Below are positions 10,543-22,300 of a stretch of DNA of 64,000 nucleotides, in pieces. Below the pieces are notes generated by a model. The model saw only the letters and a list, made by a program, of their open reading frames with translations. It ran no database searches and had not been told where the DNA came from. Source of the DNA: Ganoderma boninense (Eukaryota; Basidiomycota; Agaricomycetes; Polyporales; Polyporaceae); NCBI GenBank assembly GCA_002900995.3, contig CM035304.1, positions 789,498 to 853,497 of the forward strand. Direction: 5' to 3'. The position numbers were made by a program, and so were the translations under genes. The number at the start of each line of letters is the position of its first letter. Position 1 is the stretch's first letter.

Positions 10543-12026
10543 ATGTCCGACCGTCACGCAAACACCCTCAACTTGAATCCTCTGCTCGTCGCGTGGTCGT
10601 CGCTTCACAAGCTTATGAAGAATATAGAAATGGCGCAATTTGGTCCGGCAAATCTCGAGAGAGACTTCCTCACGTTCTTGGCCGTGGTATGTAGCTGCCA
10701 TCCTGACAGTGTTAGAGTGGCGATCGCGGTGGCAAGGGCTGCCACGCCCTCCGCCGCCACAACACTCTACGTTGCCACTGACACAAAGGCCTCTCCTACA
10801 TTTCAAAACGTATTCACGCGCTTCGTGTGCGACATCCGCGCTGCCTACAGCCAGCACGAGTCTGGCGTTAACGCCTTGGGTAGTAGATGTGAAGACAACG
10901 TGGTATCGGCGATGTACCGGTTCACATACCCTTTCCTGCGCGCACTCCTGTGGGACGACCCACGTTTTCAAGGAACTTTCACATGTCTTACAAGTAGCGC
11001 AGCTCGTCCTATCAAGGATGCCCTGCAGGAACTCAAAGACGCCACAAAGGACCCTGACGGGCAGATTATTGACGGAGCCGCGTTCAAGAACATACACGGC
11101 CTCTGCGCCACTATCCATGCCGTGCTATCCGAAATCTATGATATTAAGTATGGTGGGTACATGATTTGCTTCTCGCCGTATCGCTCTTAACAGAAGTTGG
11201 GTCATTTATTAGGATCGGACCAACATGACTTCCTGGTTGAGGTCTTTGGCACCTTCAGTTTCGTCACCCACTCCCGGTTCGCCCCCATCGTCTCGGGCGC
11301 ATGCCTCTCCGATGACGAGGTCTCCTCGCTCATGCACGCGAGCGCACCCACGCCCTCACGGGATTGGGACATACGCTGGATCGACCCCTCGACGCCGCCC
11401 ATGGCGTTCGAGGCAGAGCTCTCTGCGCCCGCCGTGGCCGCCTGGCTCGAAGAGTACTCCCGATCCATTCCCTTCCTCCCGTGGCGCAAGTCAATCGCGC
11501 AGATCGTCTCGTGCTGCCCAGACGCGCTCGCGAAGTCCGGGGAGACGTACACAATAGCGGACGGCGGCGAGCCTGCGGAAGTCCACGCCGAGATCACGCT
11601 GCTCCTCTGGCTCATGCAGCATCGCGTGCCCATCGACAAGCACATCGGGTGCCCCGGCTACGCGTGCCGGCTGTGCGTCGAGTTCGTGAAAGCCGTGGGC
11701 CGTGCGGACCCGGACAGCGGGTATGCCGGCATCATGCTCTCCGACATCATAGCAGACCATGACTTGGTCGAGTTGCCGTGGGTTCTCCCCCCCGACGCGC
11801 CCGACGCCGTCGTGGATGCGCTGAGAGAGGGTATCATCGCTCAGTTCTCTGAGGACGCTGCCGAATATGCGAGCCGCGGCTACGAACACTTTGCAGTTGG
11901 ACTTACAGGGTATCTAGAGTGGTATCATGCCGAGCTGTAAGTGGAACTTGCTCGTTATCCCATTTACTCTGACCATCTGTTCACAGCCTCGCCAAAAAGC
12001 AACAGCGGCCGCTCCCGCCCGAATGA
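10543..12026 (+). CDS. OTT_1508-like deaminase family protein, copy 2 (intact)
   Basis: This is an intact paralogue of the preceding gene. The ATG is at 10543. An N-terminal alpha-helical region of about 210 residues (starting MSDRHANTLNLNPLLVAWS) is followed by an intron at GTGGGTAC that ends TTATTAG near 11213. The deaminase core follows, with VHAEITLLLWLMQHRVP and IGCPGYACRLC, which supply the H-A-E and C-x2-C zinc sites. The apparent TAA at 11938-11940 overlaps a perfect donor (GTAAGT). Splicing to 11987 gives a short terminal exon ending LPPE and TGA at 12024-12026. Copy 1 has the same arrangement. The family probably deaminates a nucleobase or a modified nucleotide. In other lineages relatives occur in polymorphic effector systems, but here the substrate and role are unknown. 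There is no signal peptide. Confidence 0.8.
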
Positions 12027-12154
12027 ATCGTGTTGTGTTGTGGTTGCGGATCGAAAATAGGATCCTTGAGCGCATGCAAACTGCCTGTGTATTGAGTCAA
12101 TGGGATGTACCACTAGATACTAGATTGAAGCAAGTACCAAACAGTCCCGAACAT

Positions 12155-12255
12155 TTATGAATGGAACAAGTGTGGAAGGAGCGAACAACACTATTGGGAA
12201 CGAGAGGTCCCCTAAATCTCGAACGTGCCCTCCACATATTTCTGGCGGTGGTCTG
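12155..12255 (+). pseudogene. Relic of a third deaminase-family copy
   Basis: About 100 nt match the 5' exon of the two deaminase genes in order: a TTATGAAT block, then CTAAATCTCGA, then CTGGCGGTGGTCTG. These correspond to the exon encoding LHKLM to NLERD and FLAVV. Flanking similarity fades quickly and no open frame remains. Confidence 0.5.
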
Positions 12256-12444
12256 TTTCTTGACGTTTGATTCCTTCACTGTACACTGAAGCGTTCACAG
12301 ACACCTCGAGGCTCCGGTAAACGTGCAGCGCGATGGTAGTACAGAGCCTGGAGTTCTATTTCTTTACATGGAGGTCGCTGTCATGGATTGTTGATTGGCA
12401 GACAAATGTCGGAGAAACAAAGGTCATACGTACTGATGTTATTA

Positions 12445-13322
12445 CTAGACTCCGTCACGGCGATGTTGCACTTCCTCGCGAGCTTCTATAGCGTGCAAAA
12501 ATAGGGCGGCGCGCTCCTGCAGATTGTGGGGACATGCGCCCAGGTACCCCCGCTTGAAGCTGTCGTAAAGCGTATCTCCCTGGAAAGGGCGCGGATAGTA
12601 TGGGTCGTTGACGAAGAACGCGTCCACCAGCTCAGACATGTCGCCCTCGTCCCGGTCGAACGCTCGCATCTGTCACACAGGGGAGTCCATTCAGCGACTC
12701 GGACGGTGTGTGGCACCATAGCCTGTGAGGTGTAGACGTACCTGGTTGAAGTCGATAACATAAAAGCGCAAGCCCCCGGACTTAGGCGCACCAGCCATGA
12801 CGAACTCGACATCGCGCGCGTCGTAGCCTGCCTGCCAGTGGATCAGGGCGAGCATCTCGCCCATCCCTTCCGCGACCTCATCTTTCGGCGGGATGAAGTC
12901 CTCGTCCCCGCTCCGGAGTAGGTCGTACCGTGCCGCATCGAGGGGGAAGTTGACCGGGTTGACGAATGCCGACGGGCGCAGCTCCTTGCCGAAGTACAAG
13001 CGGCATATGAGCGGGGGCGGGACGCTGCTGACCGCGCGTTCTGAGTAGAAGTGCGTGCGGATGCGGTTCGCGATGCCTGGTGGGAGGGGCGATGCGCGAT
13101 CCATAACATAGCACGGTCTTGGCGGGAGGCTGGAGAAGAAGTCGGGAGTGAAGGGAGGCTGACGTAGCGGTGCAGTGCCCGGGCCCCGAGATCTCCTCCC
13201 CGTCGTCCCCTCATGAGTGCCCGTTGGGAAGAGGAGCTTCTGTGTCTGTGGATCGTAGAATGCGAGGGGGCGGGGTACCATGAAGAGTGTGTCTGCGTTT
13301 TCCTGATTTGCGGCGAGCACGG
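12445..13322 (-). CDS. DUF3669 domain protein (5' end lost in gap)
   Basis: The C-terminal two thirds of a DUF3669 protein are present. Exon 1 visible here is 13322-12742, ending VIDFNQ at a GTACGT donor. Exon 2 is 12669-12445, stopping with TAG at 12445-12447. Typical features are RLYFGKELRPSAFVNPVNF, then LALIHWQAGYDARDVEFVMAG, then the terminal FVNDPYYPRP motif near the C-terminus. DUF3669 proteins are fungal, of unknown biochemistry, and some have a kinase-like N-terminal segment. The N-terminus is in the gap, but the relic at 9877-10190 preserves part of it. The gene is convergent with deaminase copy 2. The same pairing occurs at copy 1, so the two genes were duplicated as a unit. Confidence 0.8.
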
Positions 13323-13422
13323 NNNNNNNNNNNNNNNNNNNNNNNNNNNNNNNNNNNNNNNNNNNNNNNNNNNNNNNNNNNNNNNNNNNNNNNNNNNNNN
13401 NNNNNNNNNNNNNNNNNNNNNN
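13323..13422. other. Assembly gap (100 N)
   Basis: This is a run of exactly 100 N. It separates the 3' part of the DUF3669 gene from the 5' part of a reductase gene, both on the minus strand. The two are unrelated proteins. Confidence 0.99.
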
Positions 13423-14329
13423 GGGCGCGCCGCCGGCCGCGGACGCGATCGCGGCGGAGAGCGCGGCGGGGGAGAGGGCGCGGTCGAGGACGTGCGTCGC
13501 GCCGAGCGCGGTAAGGCGCGCGGCGTTGTGCGGGGACGCGGTCGTGATGATCGGCGCGAACTTGTTCAGGCGCGCGGCTTGGATCGCTGTGCATGCGTGC
13601 GCGCGTATGTTAGCGTAAGACCGGGGAGAGGAAGAGAAAGAGGCAGGGAGGGTGTGGGGGGGGGGCGCACCGAACTGGCCGACGGTGGAGGTGCCGCCGA
13701 ACACGAGGATGGGCTTGCCGGCGTTCTGGGTCTCGCCGCCGGCCTCCCAGGGCGCGGGGATGGAGACGGAGAGGGCGTTCGGGGTGTGCACCCAGATGCC
13801 GGTCGTGACGGTCGCGAGCGCGAGCGGGATGGACGCGGCTTGGTCGAGGGTGAGGTTCTCTGGGACCTGCGTTATGCTGCTGATCAGACGATGTCCACCG
13901 CAGAACTGAGTGCGGGCGTGGGGAATCGAAGGGGACGCACCTTGGCTAGGAGGTCCGCGGGTACGATGGCGTACTGTTGGAAGGTCGCTCCCTCGTTGCC
14001 GAAGTTTCCTTGGAACAGGCTGTGTGTGCAGGTCGAGGTAAGCAGGGTCGAATGGCGAACAGGCGGAGTGCGTACACTTTGTCGCCCTTTGCGAAGGTCT
14101 TGACTTCTGAGCCGACTGTCTCGACGACACCCGAGCCGTCCGTGCCGGAGATGAAGGGGAAGGACGTGGGAATGATGTTGTAGTCCTTGTTCTTCCAGTC
14201 GATGGGGTTCAGCCCGGCTGCGACGACCTTGACGAGCACGTCGGTGGGCCCGGGCGAGGGGATGGCAATTTCGGTCAGTTTCCACTCGCCGTGCTTCTCT
14301 GGAAGCATGAAAGCCTTCTGGGTAGACAT
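13423..14329 (-). CDS. Medium-chain dehydrogenase/reductase, ToxD/quinone-reductase-like (3' end lost in gap)
   Basis: The ATG at 14329 begins MSTQKAFMLPEKHGEWKL, the usual start of zinc-free, ToxD-like enoyl/quinone reductases of the MDR family. The substrate-binding N-domain follows (LVKVVAAGLNPIDWKNKDY, then FISGTDGSGVVETVGSEV). After an intron (donor GTACGC after GDKV) comes LFQGNFGNEGATFQQYA, and then ASIPLALATVTTG. The Rossmann entry is PILVFGGTSTVGQFG, with an intron directly after it. A further exon gives AIQAARLNKFAPIITTAS and runs into the gap. It should use NADPH to reduce an activated double bond or quinone; the substrate is not predictable. About the last third is missing. Confidence 0.85.
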
Positions 14330-16650
14330 GGTGGGGTGGAGAAAGCTGGGTTCAAGCGAGAAGTGTGGATGAGGAGAATGAGTTGGGATGGATGTTGTGC
14401 TTCGATGACCATGGCATGCGTGTTAAGTACGTCGACCATCGTTAATAGGCTGTGCCCCATTGCAGACAGACAGAGCACTCGCGTCCCGCCGGCGTCGATT
14501 GTGGAGAGGAGTTGATGAGCTGAGGTAGGTCAGTTTCATTTCGTGATCAGTCGTTGTCTCGGAGGAATGTGGGTCCCGGTGCTGTTTCGTCGTCGGACTC
14601 GCAGTCTACAGCGACCGGCACACGGGAGCAGTTTGATGACGACGCCCATGGGCGAGCGTAAATACGTGCGTTCCTGTGTCGAACATATCCACTTGAACCC
14701 CGGTGTCAGTGCAGGCAAATGATCGTTCAGCGATCAGAGAGTCCAGCCCGATGTGCCCCCTGCATGACAGCGGATCAACGGGACGTAAGTACATTCCAGG
14801 GACCATGAAGAACAGAATTGCGACGTACTGACTGCAGGTGGTCATGTCGTCGAAATATGCTGCTCAAGGAGCCCTGAGTGCGATCAAACAAACAGCCCAG
14901 AACTTGAACCATGCTCCGAGTCGACAACCCATGCAGCAGGTGGGCCGTCAGACGGCAATTGAGAGACGCGAATCATGCTCAGTAAGCGGTCCTGCGAAAT
15001 AAGATGAGTGAAAATATACATCAAGGGGAATATGGACGCATACGTGGTCAGGGACGACGAGGGAGGTGAGTATCGGAGGCAAGCATGACCCACTTCCGCA
15101 AGCGCCTAGTTTGGTGGCGCGGAGGGAACAGGCGCTAATGAGCCCTTTGTTGCTGACTAGCGCTTACTGCTTTTCCCCGGTTCCGTACACTCATGCATCG
15201 ACACCACCAGCCGCGTCTGCCCCGCCGCTATCTATGTCTATCTCGATCCGCCTGAACCCTTCCTGGATCTGCGCAGGCCCTCGGTTATCCTCTCACCAGG
15301 ACGATTGTCGCGTTGGTCTTGTTCATGAATGCTTCGGCGGCCGCCATGCCCACTCAAACGGGCCTCGGTGTGGGTTGCGTATGAAACATCTCAGCCTGGA
15401 GGGGCGCTGGGACTGATGAAGTCGGGGAGTGCTGAGCTTCGGGGTGGGACTCAGCCGTCGTATGACACCGGTGAGTCAAGATATCACGCCGCCCGGAGCT
15501 CTCTTGCGCTCTCGGCGGCGAGACGCGTTCCATAGCGGCTGAGGGATCGATATCCCTATCAGCGTCGAATCCCTTCGGCATATCTCGCACAGAATGCGAC
15601 CTGATACCTGGGGTCCAGTCCCAAGCTTTGGTGTTCGGCTTGTCCAGTCGACGTGGCCCCTCGGCCTCAAGGTACGCAGGTTTCGTGGACACACGTCTGA
15701 ATGCCGAGGTCGTTGATATGATTTCCTTTGGCGCAGCCCAGACATCCATGGTGGCGTACCGTGGTTCTCCTCCTGCTCTCTGCCATCTCTATCCCTGCGT
15801 GCCGAAGCTGTTAGCTCCCCCGCTGTGTCACAGTCCACTCTCCAGCTCTTCGTCGGCCTTTTCCAGTCTTTTCTTTCAGCGAGCGGCTGTCTCTCGACCC
15901 AATCTTGAAGTCGACAAGCTGACTCACCTTCCTCCATCCATCTAGAGGTGCTTATATGCGCTTTTTCCGACAGTTCCTGCCGTCATAGAACCCTTGAACA
16001 AGAATCTCAGACGTCAAGGGGGCGGAGCAACATCGATGGTGTGTGACAGCGCCACGAATGCTGTGAATGTTGACTGAACGCACCTGGTCGCTTAGATCAG
16101 CCCTCACCACCTTGCTCTGTGCCACCCGTAGTTTACAGAAGCGGAGTGATCGTGTGCTGATAGCTTCCGTGGGTCAATGAGAGCATGGCGGGTGGGTTTT
16201 GTCTTACCAGACTTTTGCGAGCCACAGGGTCGAAGGTCGACGGCGCTGTTCACGTGTGGCGTGTTACAGTGTACTCGGGATGAAAGCATATCCCAGAAGT
16301 ACATAGAATGGCTGGTGTCGGTTTATAGCCCTTTGAGTATTAGCTCTTCCACTCCGAGGTTACGCGGCCCTCGACCCAGCGCAAAGTCATGTTCGTGCTT
16401 TGTCATCGCGACGCTCCTGTCTCCCGATGTCGGAAATACCCTCTAACATTGTTCACAGATTCGCAGATAGAGCGCCGAGGAGGCGTGCACGAAGTCATCA
16501 AGGACGAAGGGGCTATGACAGAGAAGAGCAGAACCAACCAGAGTTTTCCAAGCTCATCCATGGAACGACGACCGTCGACGAGGGCGGGCATGCTTTGTCA
16601 GCGTCCACATCTCCCGGTCGTCGGTACTTTGTTACAGGGGTTGACGCACA
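14330..16650. other. Long intergenic stretch with an interrupted minus-strand open frame
   Basis: No gene can be named. On the minus strand, 15749-15354 has a continuous frame starting MDVWAAPKEII that stops at TGA. Just beyond, 15340-15190 encodes MAAAEAFMNKTNATIVL, a GTGAGA...CGCAG intron and then IQEGFRRIEIDIDSGG before a stop. The two are in frame but separated by the stop, so this could be a broken gene. I recognise no family. The rest shows nothing that I can support. Confidence 0.25.
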
Positions 16651-16659
16651 TTGCGGGGG

Positions 16660-16666
16660 TATAAAG
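16660..16666 (+). promoter_or_regulatory. TATA box of the NmrA-like gene
   Basis: TATAAAG lies 47-53 nt upstream of the ATG at 16713 in GC-rich DNA, a normal spacing for a fungal core promoter with a short leader. Confidence 0.6.
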
Positions 16667-16712
16667 GGAGACCCGACCGCTGGCAATTCTAACCTACACA
16701 CCTCTCGCAACA

Positions 16713-17927
16713 ATGGCAAGCCAGAAGCCTCTTGTCCTCGTCCTCGGAGCCACCGGTGCCACCGGCAAGATCATCACAAACGCTCTCCTCGCATCGGGCA
16801 ATTTCGTGCGTCGTCTCACTCGACTAAACGCTTCTGTGAGCTGAGCGTCCCTTCACCCTCCCACAGCGCGTCGGAGCCATCGTGCGCCCCTCGTCGCTGT
16901 CGAAGCCAGTGGTCGCCGACTTGCGAGCGCGAGGTGCAGAGATACGCACGGGAGACCTGAACGACGGTGTCGAGAGCCTGAAGAAGACCCTCGCGGGCGC
17001 GGACATCCTCGTCAGCGCCGTAGTTGCGTGGCAAATCAGCGCGCAGCGCGACCTCATCCTCGCCGCGAAGGAGGTTGGCGTGGGGCGCGTCGTTCCCATG
17101 CGACTTTGGCACGCCCGGCGCGAAGGGCGTCCGCGCACTCTTCGACGAGGTGCGTGCTGCTCTCACCCCGCTCCTCTAGGCTGTCTATCCGACGATGCTA
17201 ACGTCGAGTGCGCCACATAGAAACTGGAGATCCGCGAGTTTATCAAGGAGCACGGCGTGCCGCACACGTTCATCGACGTCGGCTGGTGGATGCAGCTCTA
17301 CCTCCCGCTGCCCGTGCGCAGCCAGGTGCCGCAGGCGCTGAAGGAGATGACGTGGGGCGTGTACGGCGACGGCGCGGCGCGCAACCTCGTCACGAGCAAC
17401 GAGAACATCGGCGCGTACGTCGCGCGCATCCTTGCGGACCCGCGCACGCTCGACCGCGCGGTGATCGTCTGGGAGGACGAGGTGCGCCAGCGTGACGCGC
17501 TCGCGCTCGCGGAGCGTATCTCGGGAGACGGGGACGCGCTGCGTGCGGGGCGGATCGTCGTGAGTGTCTTCGTTGTTCCTTGTTCCTTGGGGCACGTTGG
17601 GGGATTCGCGAGAGCACGCTGACTCGTGGTGATGTTGGAATTGTGCAGATGACGAAGGACATGTTTGTCAACGCCGCGACGCAGGCGAAGGCGCTGCTCG
17701 CGCAGGACCCGGTCGCGAACGCGTCGGCGCACATAACGGAGTCGTGGAACGAGTACCAGATCAGCATGCTCGTGCTGGAGGAGAACACGCTCGAGAACGC
17801 GAAGCGGCTCGGGTACCTCGACGTGCGGGAGCTGTACCCCGACATCGCGCCGCTGTCGTTTGAGGAGTTCGCGAAGCAGTTCTACGCTATGGAGGACCCT
17901 GGCGCCGTTTTCAGCAGGAGCGACTGA
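16713..17927 (+). CDS. NmrA/isoflavone-reductase-like NAD(P)-binding protein (one frameshift)
   Basis: This is a Rossmann-fold atypical short-chain reductase. The N-terminus MASQKPLVLVLGATGATG holds the glycine-rich GATGATGK dinucleotide loop, then an intron, then VGAIVRPSSLSKP and ADILVSAVVAWQ. The third exon has KLEIREFIKEHGVPHTFIDV and WWMQLYLP. A fourth begins MTKDMFVNAATQAK and ends at the TGA at 17925-17927. After GVGRVVP the frame must move by one base, with an extra A near 17098, to give CDFGTPGAKGVRALFDE, which is the expected family sequence. As written the gene is therefore broken by a single nucleotide. Because both sides are well conserved, a sequencing error is at least as likely as a real lesion. 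It probably reduces a small aromatic substrate or acts as a redox sensor; the substrate is unknown. Confidence 0.8.
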
Positions 17928-20640
17928 GGGCGTGTGCGGTATCGCATGGTTGAGAAGGACGGGGCGCAGGAATGGGCTGACGCTGTGTCCGTTTTCGACG
18001 GTGATGTTGTTGTACTCAATATAGACTGGACTCCGGCCAAGCAGAAACAGACGATGCACAAGTACGGAAATAATGCACATATTCAAGTGGTTAAAGGCGG
18101 CGTAGAGGCGACAGCGACCGAGTCTTCGACTTTGTCCGCAATCTGCTCTCGCGACGGTACGATGCACGCCGCGTTCACCACCGCATTGTGCTCGCTCAGA
18201 GTTGATGGACTCACTGCAACTACGGGCTCCGTCGTCGTGACAATGTTGGACACGGCTGCCACGATGCGCGCAGATTTCCTTGAGCATGGTTCACTGAACG
18301 TTCTTTCAACCTTCGCAGGTCGCCGATCAAGTTCACAGACGACGTACGGAACGCGATCGACTTCTACTTTGTGTTCTTGTCGCCTCAGCTGTTCATGGAC
18401 AGAATAGGCGCGACGCTGCGCGGAGTAACGAAGAACCCATGGGCTCAGAGAGAAAAGCGTTAGAACCTCTGAGTGTTTATCGAGGCGGCACTGAGGACGT
18501 GTCTGTGAACATGGTTCAGTGAATCGTCTTCCAACTGATGCGCAGCGTCGCAGTCTTGATCGACCACGGGATACTGTGTACAGACTGACTGACATGCAGG
18601 CGCCATTGTCAACATAGCATCCACAGCATCCTTGCACCTGTGCCACCATATCAGAGAGCCAATTGCTCGAGGAGAACTCAGGTCTCTCGGTGTGTCTATT
18701 TGTAATCTCGTATTCTGAGAGAGAGATATGCTGTATCCGCACCATTGGCAATGGTGTGAGGATAGTCTTTGTATGTACATGTCCCATGCGAGGATGGCTT
18801 TCAGCCATGCGTATCACATTCTCGCTCCGATCTTATCCTCTGGTCTCCATGCGCCCGTTGATGTTCGAGCATTGGACTGCTGCAATATCACTGAGTATCC
18901 TCTGACGTCGAAGGATGATCGGCGGGCAGAGGCCTCAATCCGGAGGCTTGGTAACCTTGCACTGTTCGTGTTCGGTCGAGTTGATGCGACGTCTAGAGGT
19001 ATCGCGGCCCGGATTAGGTTTGTACAACATATACTTAGCATACTGAACGCATCGAGACCGATCCAGTCCACCCTTGTCTCGCCAATATCCTGATGACTTT
19101 CCAGCCCTCTAGTGCCAGCCATGAGCCGTCTGCAATCTTCAATTGGCCACGCAAAGCCATATCCACCAGGATGCCGATGTCTGGGGCGCAGAATAGCTCT
19201 GTTCTCGGCGCATGAGTGCTACTAGTACATCACTGGTAGATGAGAGCGCGAGTCCGAGTCGTTGAAAGACAGTGTAAAAAAACGACGAGCTTGAGCCAAT
19301 GAGTTGGAGAAAACATTTCCGCGATAGTTATTTTGGCCGCAAGGGAAGAATGAGGGACTGACAGAGCTTAAGAACTGGAACATGAAGGAATCGCGGTGAG
19401 GTTGAGAAGTTCGTTCCCCTGGGCCTGCCTCCATCCTGTTTGTCATCGTTTATTTTGTGGCAACCCATCCTCATCCCAACTCGCAAAAGACGGACACTCG
19501 TTCTCCGTCCCACAACCACAGTCTTTTCCTCCCTTTCATACTCGATTTCTCAACTCCAGATAAAATTTTCTATGGCAAGCTCTGACATGGTGACCTGCTA
19601 CATCTGCCGGCCCTGTCTGGCTCATACCCGAAACCTCGAACCTCAAACCATCCTCCGTCCCACTTTGGTGCAGAACGCCTCCCTGAAATCCGCTGTCCTC
19701 CCTGCATTCACTGGTCGCACTAGGATGTGAGGGGTTTACACGCGCCTTGCAGGAATGCAGGAGTGTGAGGGGACTGCCAGAAGTCGCAGAGCAACTTCGT
19801 GGTATTCGTCTCACTCTTGCATCGGGATACGATGGAGAAGCCGTAGTACACCTGATCACAGCACAGGACACATCAACTGTGCTTCTCTAACTCTCGATCC
19901 TGAGAACGGGGTGAGAGCGCACCCTGACTCTCCATCGTGCCGAATGTCTCCATGAGCAAGTTTCAACATTTCACCATCAACTTTGAAGGGGCACGGGGCT
20001 CGTCGGAAATTTGACAGGTCTGTATCTGGGACGCCGTAAGATATCGATGCTCGGATATTTTCCCCGCTGCGAAGACGAGGCCATGATGGCACCTGTCTAA
20101 TCGGGAACTGGAACATGGAAGGTGGGTATCTCTTAGGAATACGAGTACAGCGTGCTGCTTCTTGTATAATGCTTGGAATTAGGGGATGCATGAGATGCCG
20201 TTCTTGCACAAAGCAGGACAACAATCAGCGAAGGAAGGTCTCATGCTCATCTTTGCATGACAGGATCCGAGGACGCTGGTCGACTTTTGCTTCTCGAGCG
20301 GCAGTTTGTATAACGTTTTCGCTGCATGTGTCATCGCAAGCCAATAGCCAGTCTTCGTTCCACGTCTGTTGGCCATGTCGGCCAGAACTGGGGTTTGTTG
20401 CTTCGAAGATGTAACTTAGACACTGGAAGACTGCGCAGCACTGCTTCCGAAGTAGTCTATTGAACCTAAATCGTCTGGACCAGTGACGCTGCTGCACAAA
20501 TAGCTCATTTGTATTTCTCACATCAGGCCTGGATCTGAAACCGACCACATATGCACGAGCACTGCGAAATTGAACGCTTACCTCCCGCAACTAGCTTAGC
20601 CGCTTCCCTCTGACTTTCCTCTCCGCCAGTTCTTGTCTGT
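17928..20640. other. Gene-poor region upstream of F-box gene 1
   Basis: No gene is assigned. A short plus-strand exon-like frame at about 18318-18472 follows a good acceptor (TTCGCAG) and encodes KFTDDVRNAIDFYFVFLS before a TAG, but no family is recognised. A 96-codon open frame ends at 19730 and also lacks recognisable features. The last 120 nt (about 20515-20640) are shared with the promoter region of the F-box-family relic at 42.2-42.34 kb. Confidence 0.3.
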
Positions 20641-22300
20641 ATGGAAAATCCTCTCACTTCCGACCCTGGCACCACCGCATCCGGACCACAAGCCCTCCAT
20701 GTTCCTACCGAGGTCTGCGAAAACATCATCGACATGCTCTACTCTACGGACCTAACTCGCGACACGCACCATAACATTGCCACCCTCTACAGCTGCGCTC
20801 TCGTATGTCAAGCTTGGCGTGTGCGATCCCAGAGGATGCTGTTCTACAAGATCCAGCTCGACAATATGACCTCCTTACACAGGCTCGCGGCAATCCTCGA
20901 TGATAGGCAGCACCTCCGTGACTATGTGCAAGAAGTCGAACTGACGGGACACCACCTACACACCACAATAAGCATTTTCGCGCTTTTCCCTGCCATTTTC
21001 GCCCGGAAGCTGCCCAGCCTCAAGTGGATAAACGTGATTCCGCAGGTTGAAGCTCGAGGAACGGAGTCGTCACCGCGGAGACCGGACCCATCGAAGTTCA
21101 AGGTGCTGCCATACATCCCCCTCCATCCACATTTCCCCGCCTTTCTCTCCTCCTTCACCGCTCTCTCGGTTCTGTATCTTTCACGCACAACATTCAGATC
21201 CTTCAAACTGAATTCGCCCGGGTGCTCCGCGGTATACCAAACTTGGAAGAGCTCATATGCGACTCCGTCCGCTGGCTCACACTTGGAGGCTCGCATCCCG
21301 ATGCCGACTTCATGATGCAGCCAGACTGGAAATCCCGGAGGTCCACCAGTCCTGCCTTTGCTCCAAAGCTTGCATGGTTATGCGTATGTGTTCCCATCGT
21401 GTTTATCCCTCTGCGTGCTAGTGATTAATGTGCTCACAGCTCAGGAACATGCCTAGGCATGGGGTCGAAAGGCTGATATGGACACAGAGCCCGTATCTGA
21501 AATCATTGCAGTTGACAATTCCTCTCTCGACCGATATTGGAGAGCAAGATGATAGTATGTAATCCCTCGCACTCAAAACAGCGCAACTTCAGACTCTAAA
21601 TTCGCGACGCTGACAGGTGGAGGGCTCGACTTGAGTTCATGCACCGGACTCCAGGAATTGTATCTCTCATTGGACCCACACATCTCCATGGACAAGCGTA
21701 CTGCGCTTGTTACACAGCTCCTGGCCTCGTGGAAACCTCGATTTCCCGCTGCAAATCTGGTCCTTCTTCCAATTATTGAGTGCGCATTTACCCGTAGTCG
21801 GTTTGCCAGTGTTTTGCAGGCTCTTGGACCCACCATCGAGGCATGGCTTCAGACAGTCGAACCGTCATCTGGTGCTGATGAACTCAAAAATCGCTCGATG
21901 GTCCGATATCGGCTACACGTTGAAATCTCCGACTGGGAGGCCAAGAGAGAGTGGTGGTCAAACCATCTTGGTCGATGCTTCCCGACCTTTGCGCGGCTGA
22001 AGCGGCTGAGGATGAACTTCCACACTCGTGAGTCATAGTCTTGGTACTCCTGATTATTTGGGATTAATCGGTGATGCCTACGCAGCACGAGATAAATGCT
22101 TCGAATGGGCATCAGAATTGAAGGATCTTGTACTTTTCCAGGCCATTCCTCCGCAATCCGAGAGCGACCCACTGACCACAGCACGCCAGTATGTTCTGGT
22201 GGAACCCGAGTCCTATCACGAAATTGTCTTTCCCACTTTCCAGGAACTTCTGTCATCTAATCCTATGGCACCCCGCGTCTTTGCGTACCGGACTGCTTAA
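20641..22300 (+). CDS. F-box protein, family I copy 1 (frameshifted)
   Basis: This is probably a substrate receptor of an SCF ubiquitin ligase. The ATG at 20641 (MENPLTSDPG) leads to an F-box-like helix pair: ALHVPTEVCENIIDML, then LYSCALVCQAWRVRSQRML. The rest is an irregular, leucine-rich region. Two extra A bases at about 21205-21206 break the frame. After them the frame resumes as TEFARVLRG-like sequence that matches copy 2. Further exons follow introns starting GTATGTG near 21381, GTATGTAATC near 21556 and GTGAGTC near 22029. The last exon ends with TAA at 22298-22300. Copy 2 at 24111 has the same exon plan. The gene is either a very young pseudogene or carries a homopolymer error. The target protein is unknown. 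Confidence 0.7.

Noticed and set aside
12691..14130. A single 479-codon minus-strand frame across the gap joining DUF3669 and reductase sequence
   Set aside because: It crosses the 100 N by chance and includes reductase introns. The two ends are unrelated proteins with their own motifs.
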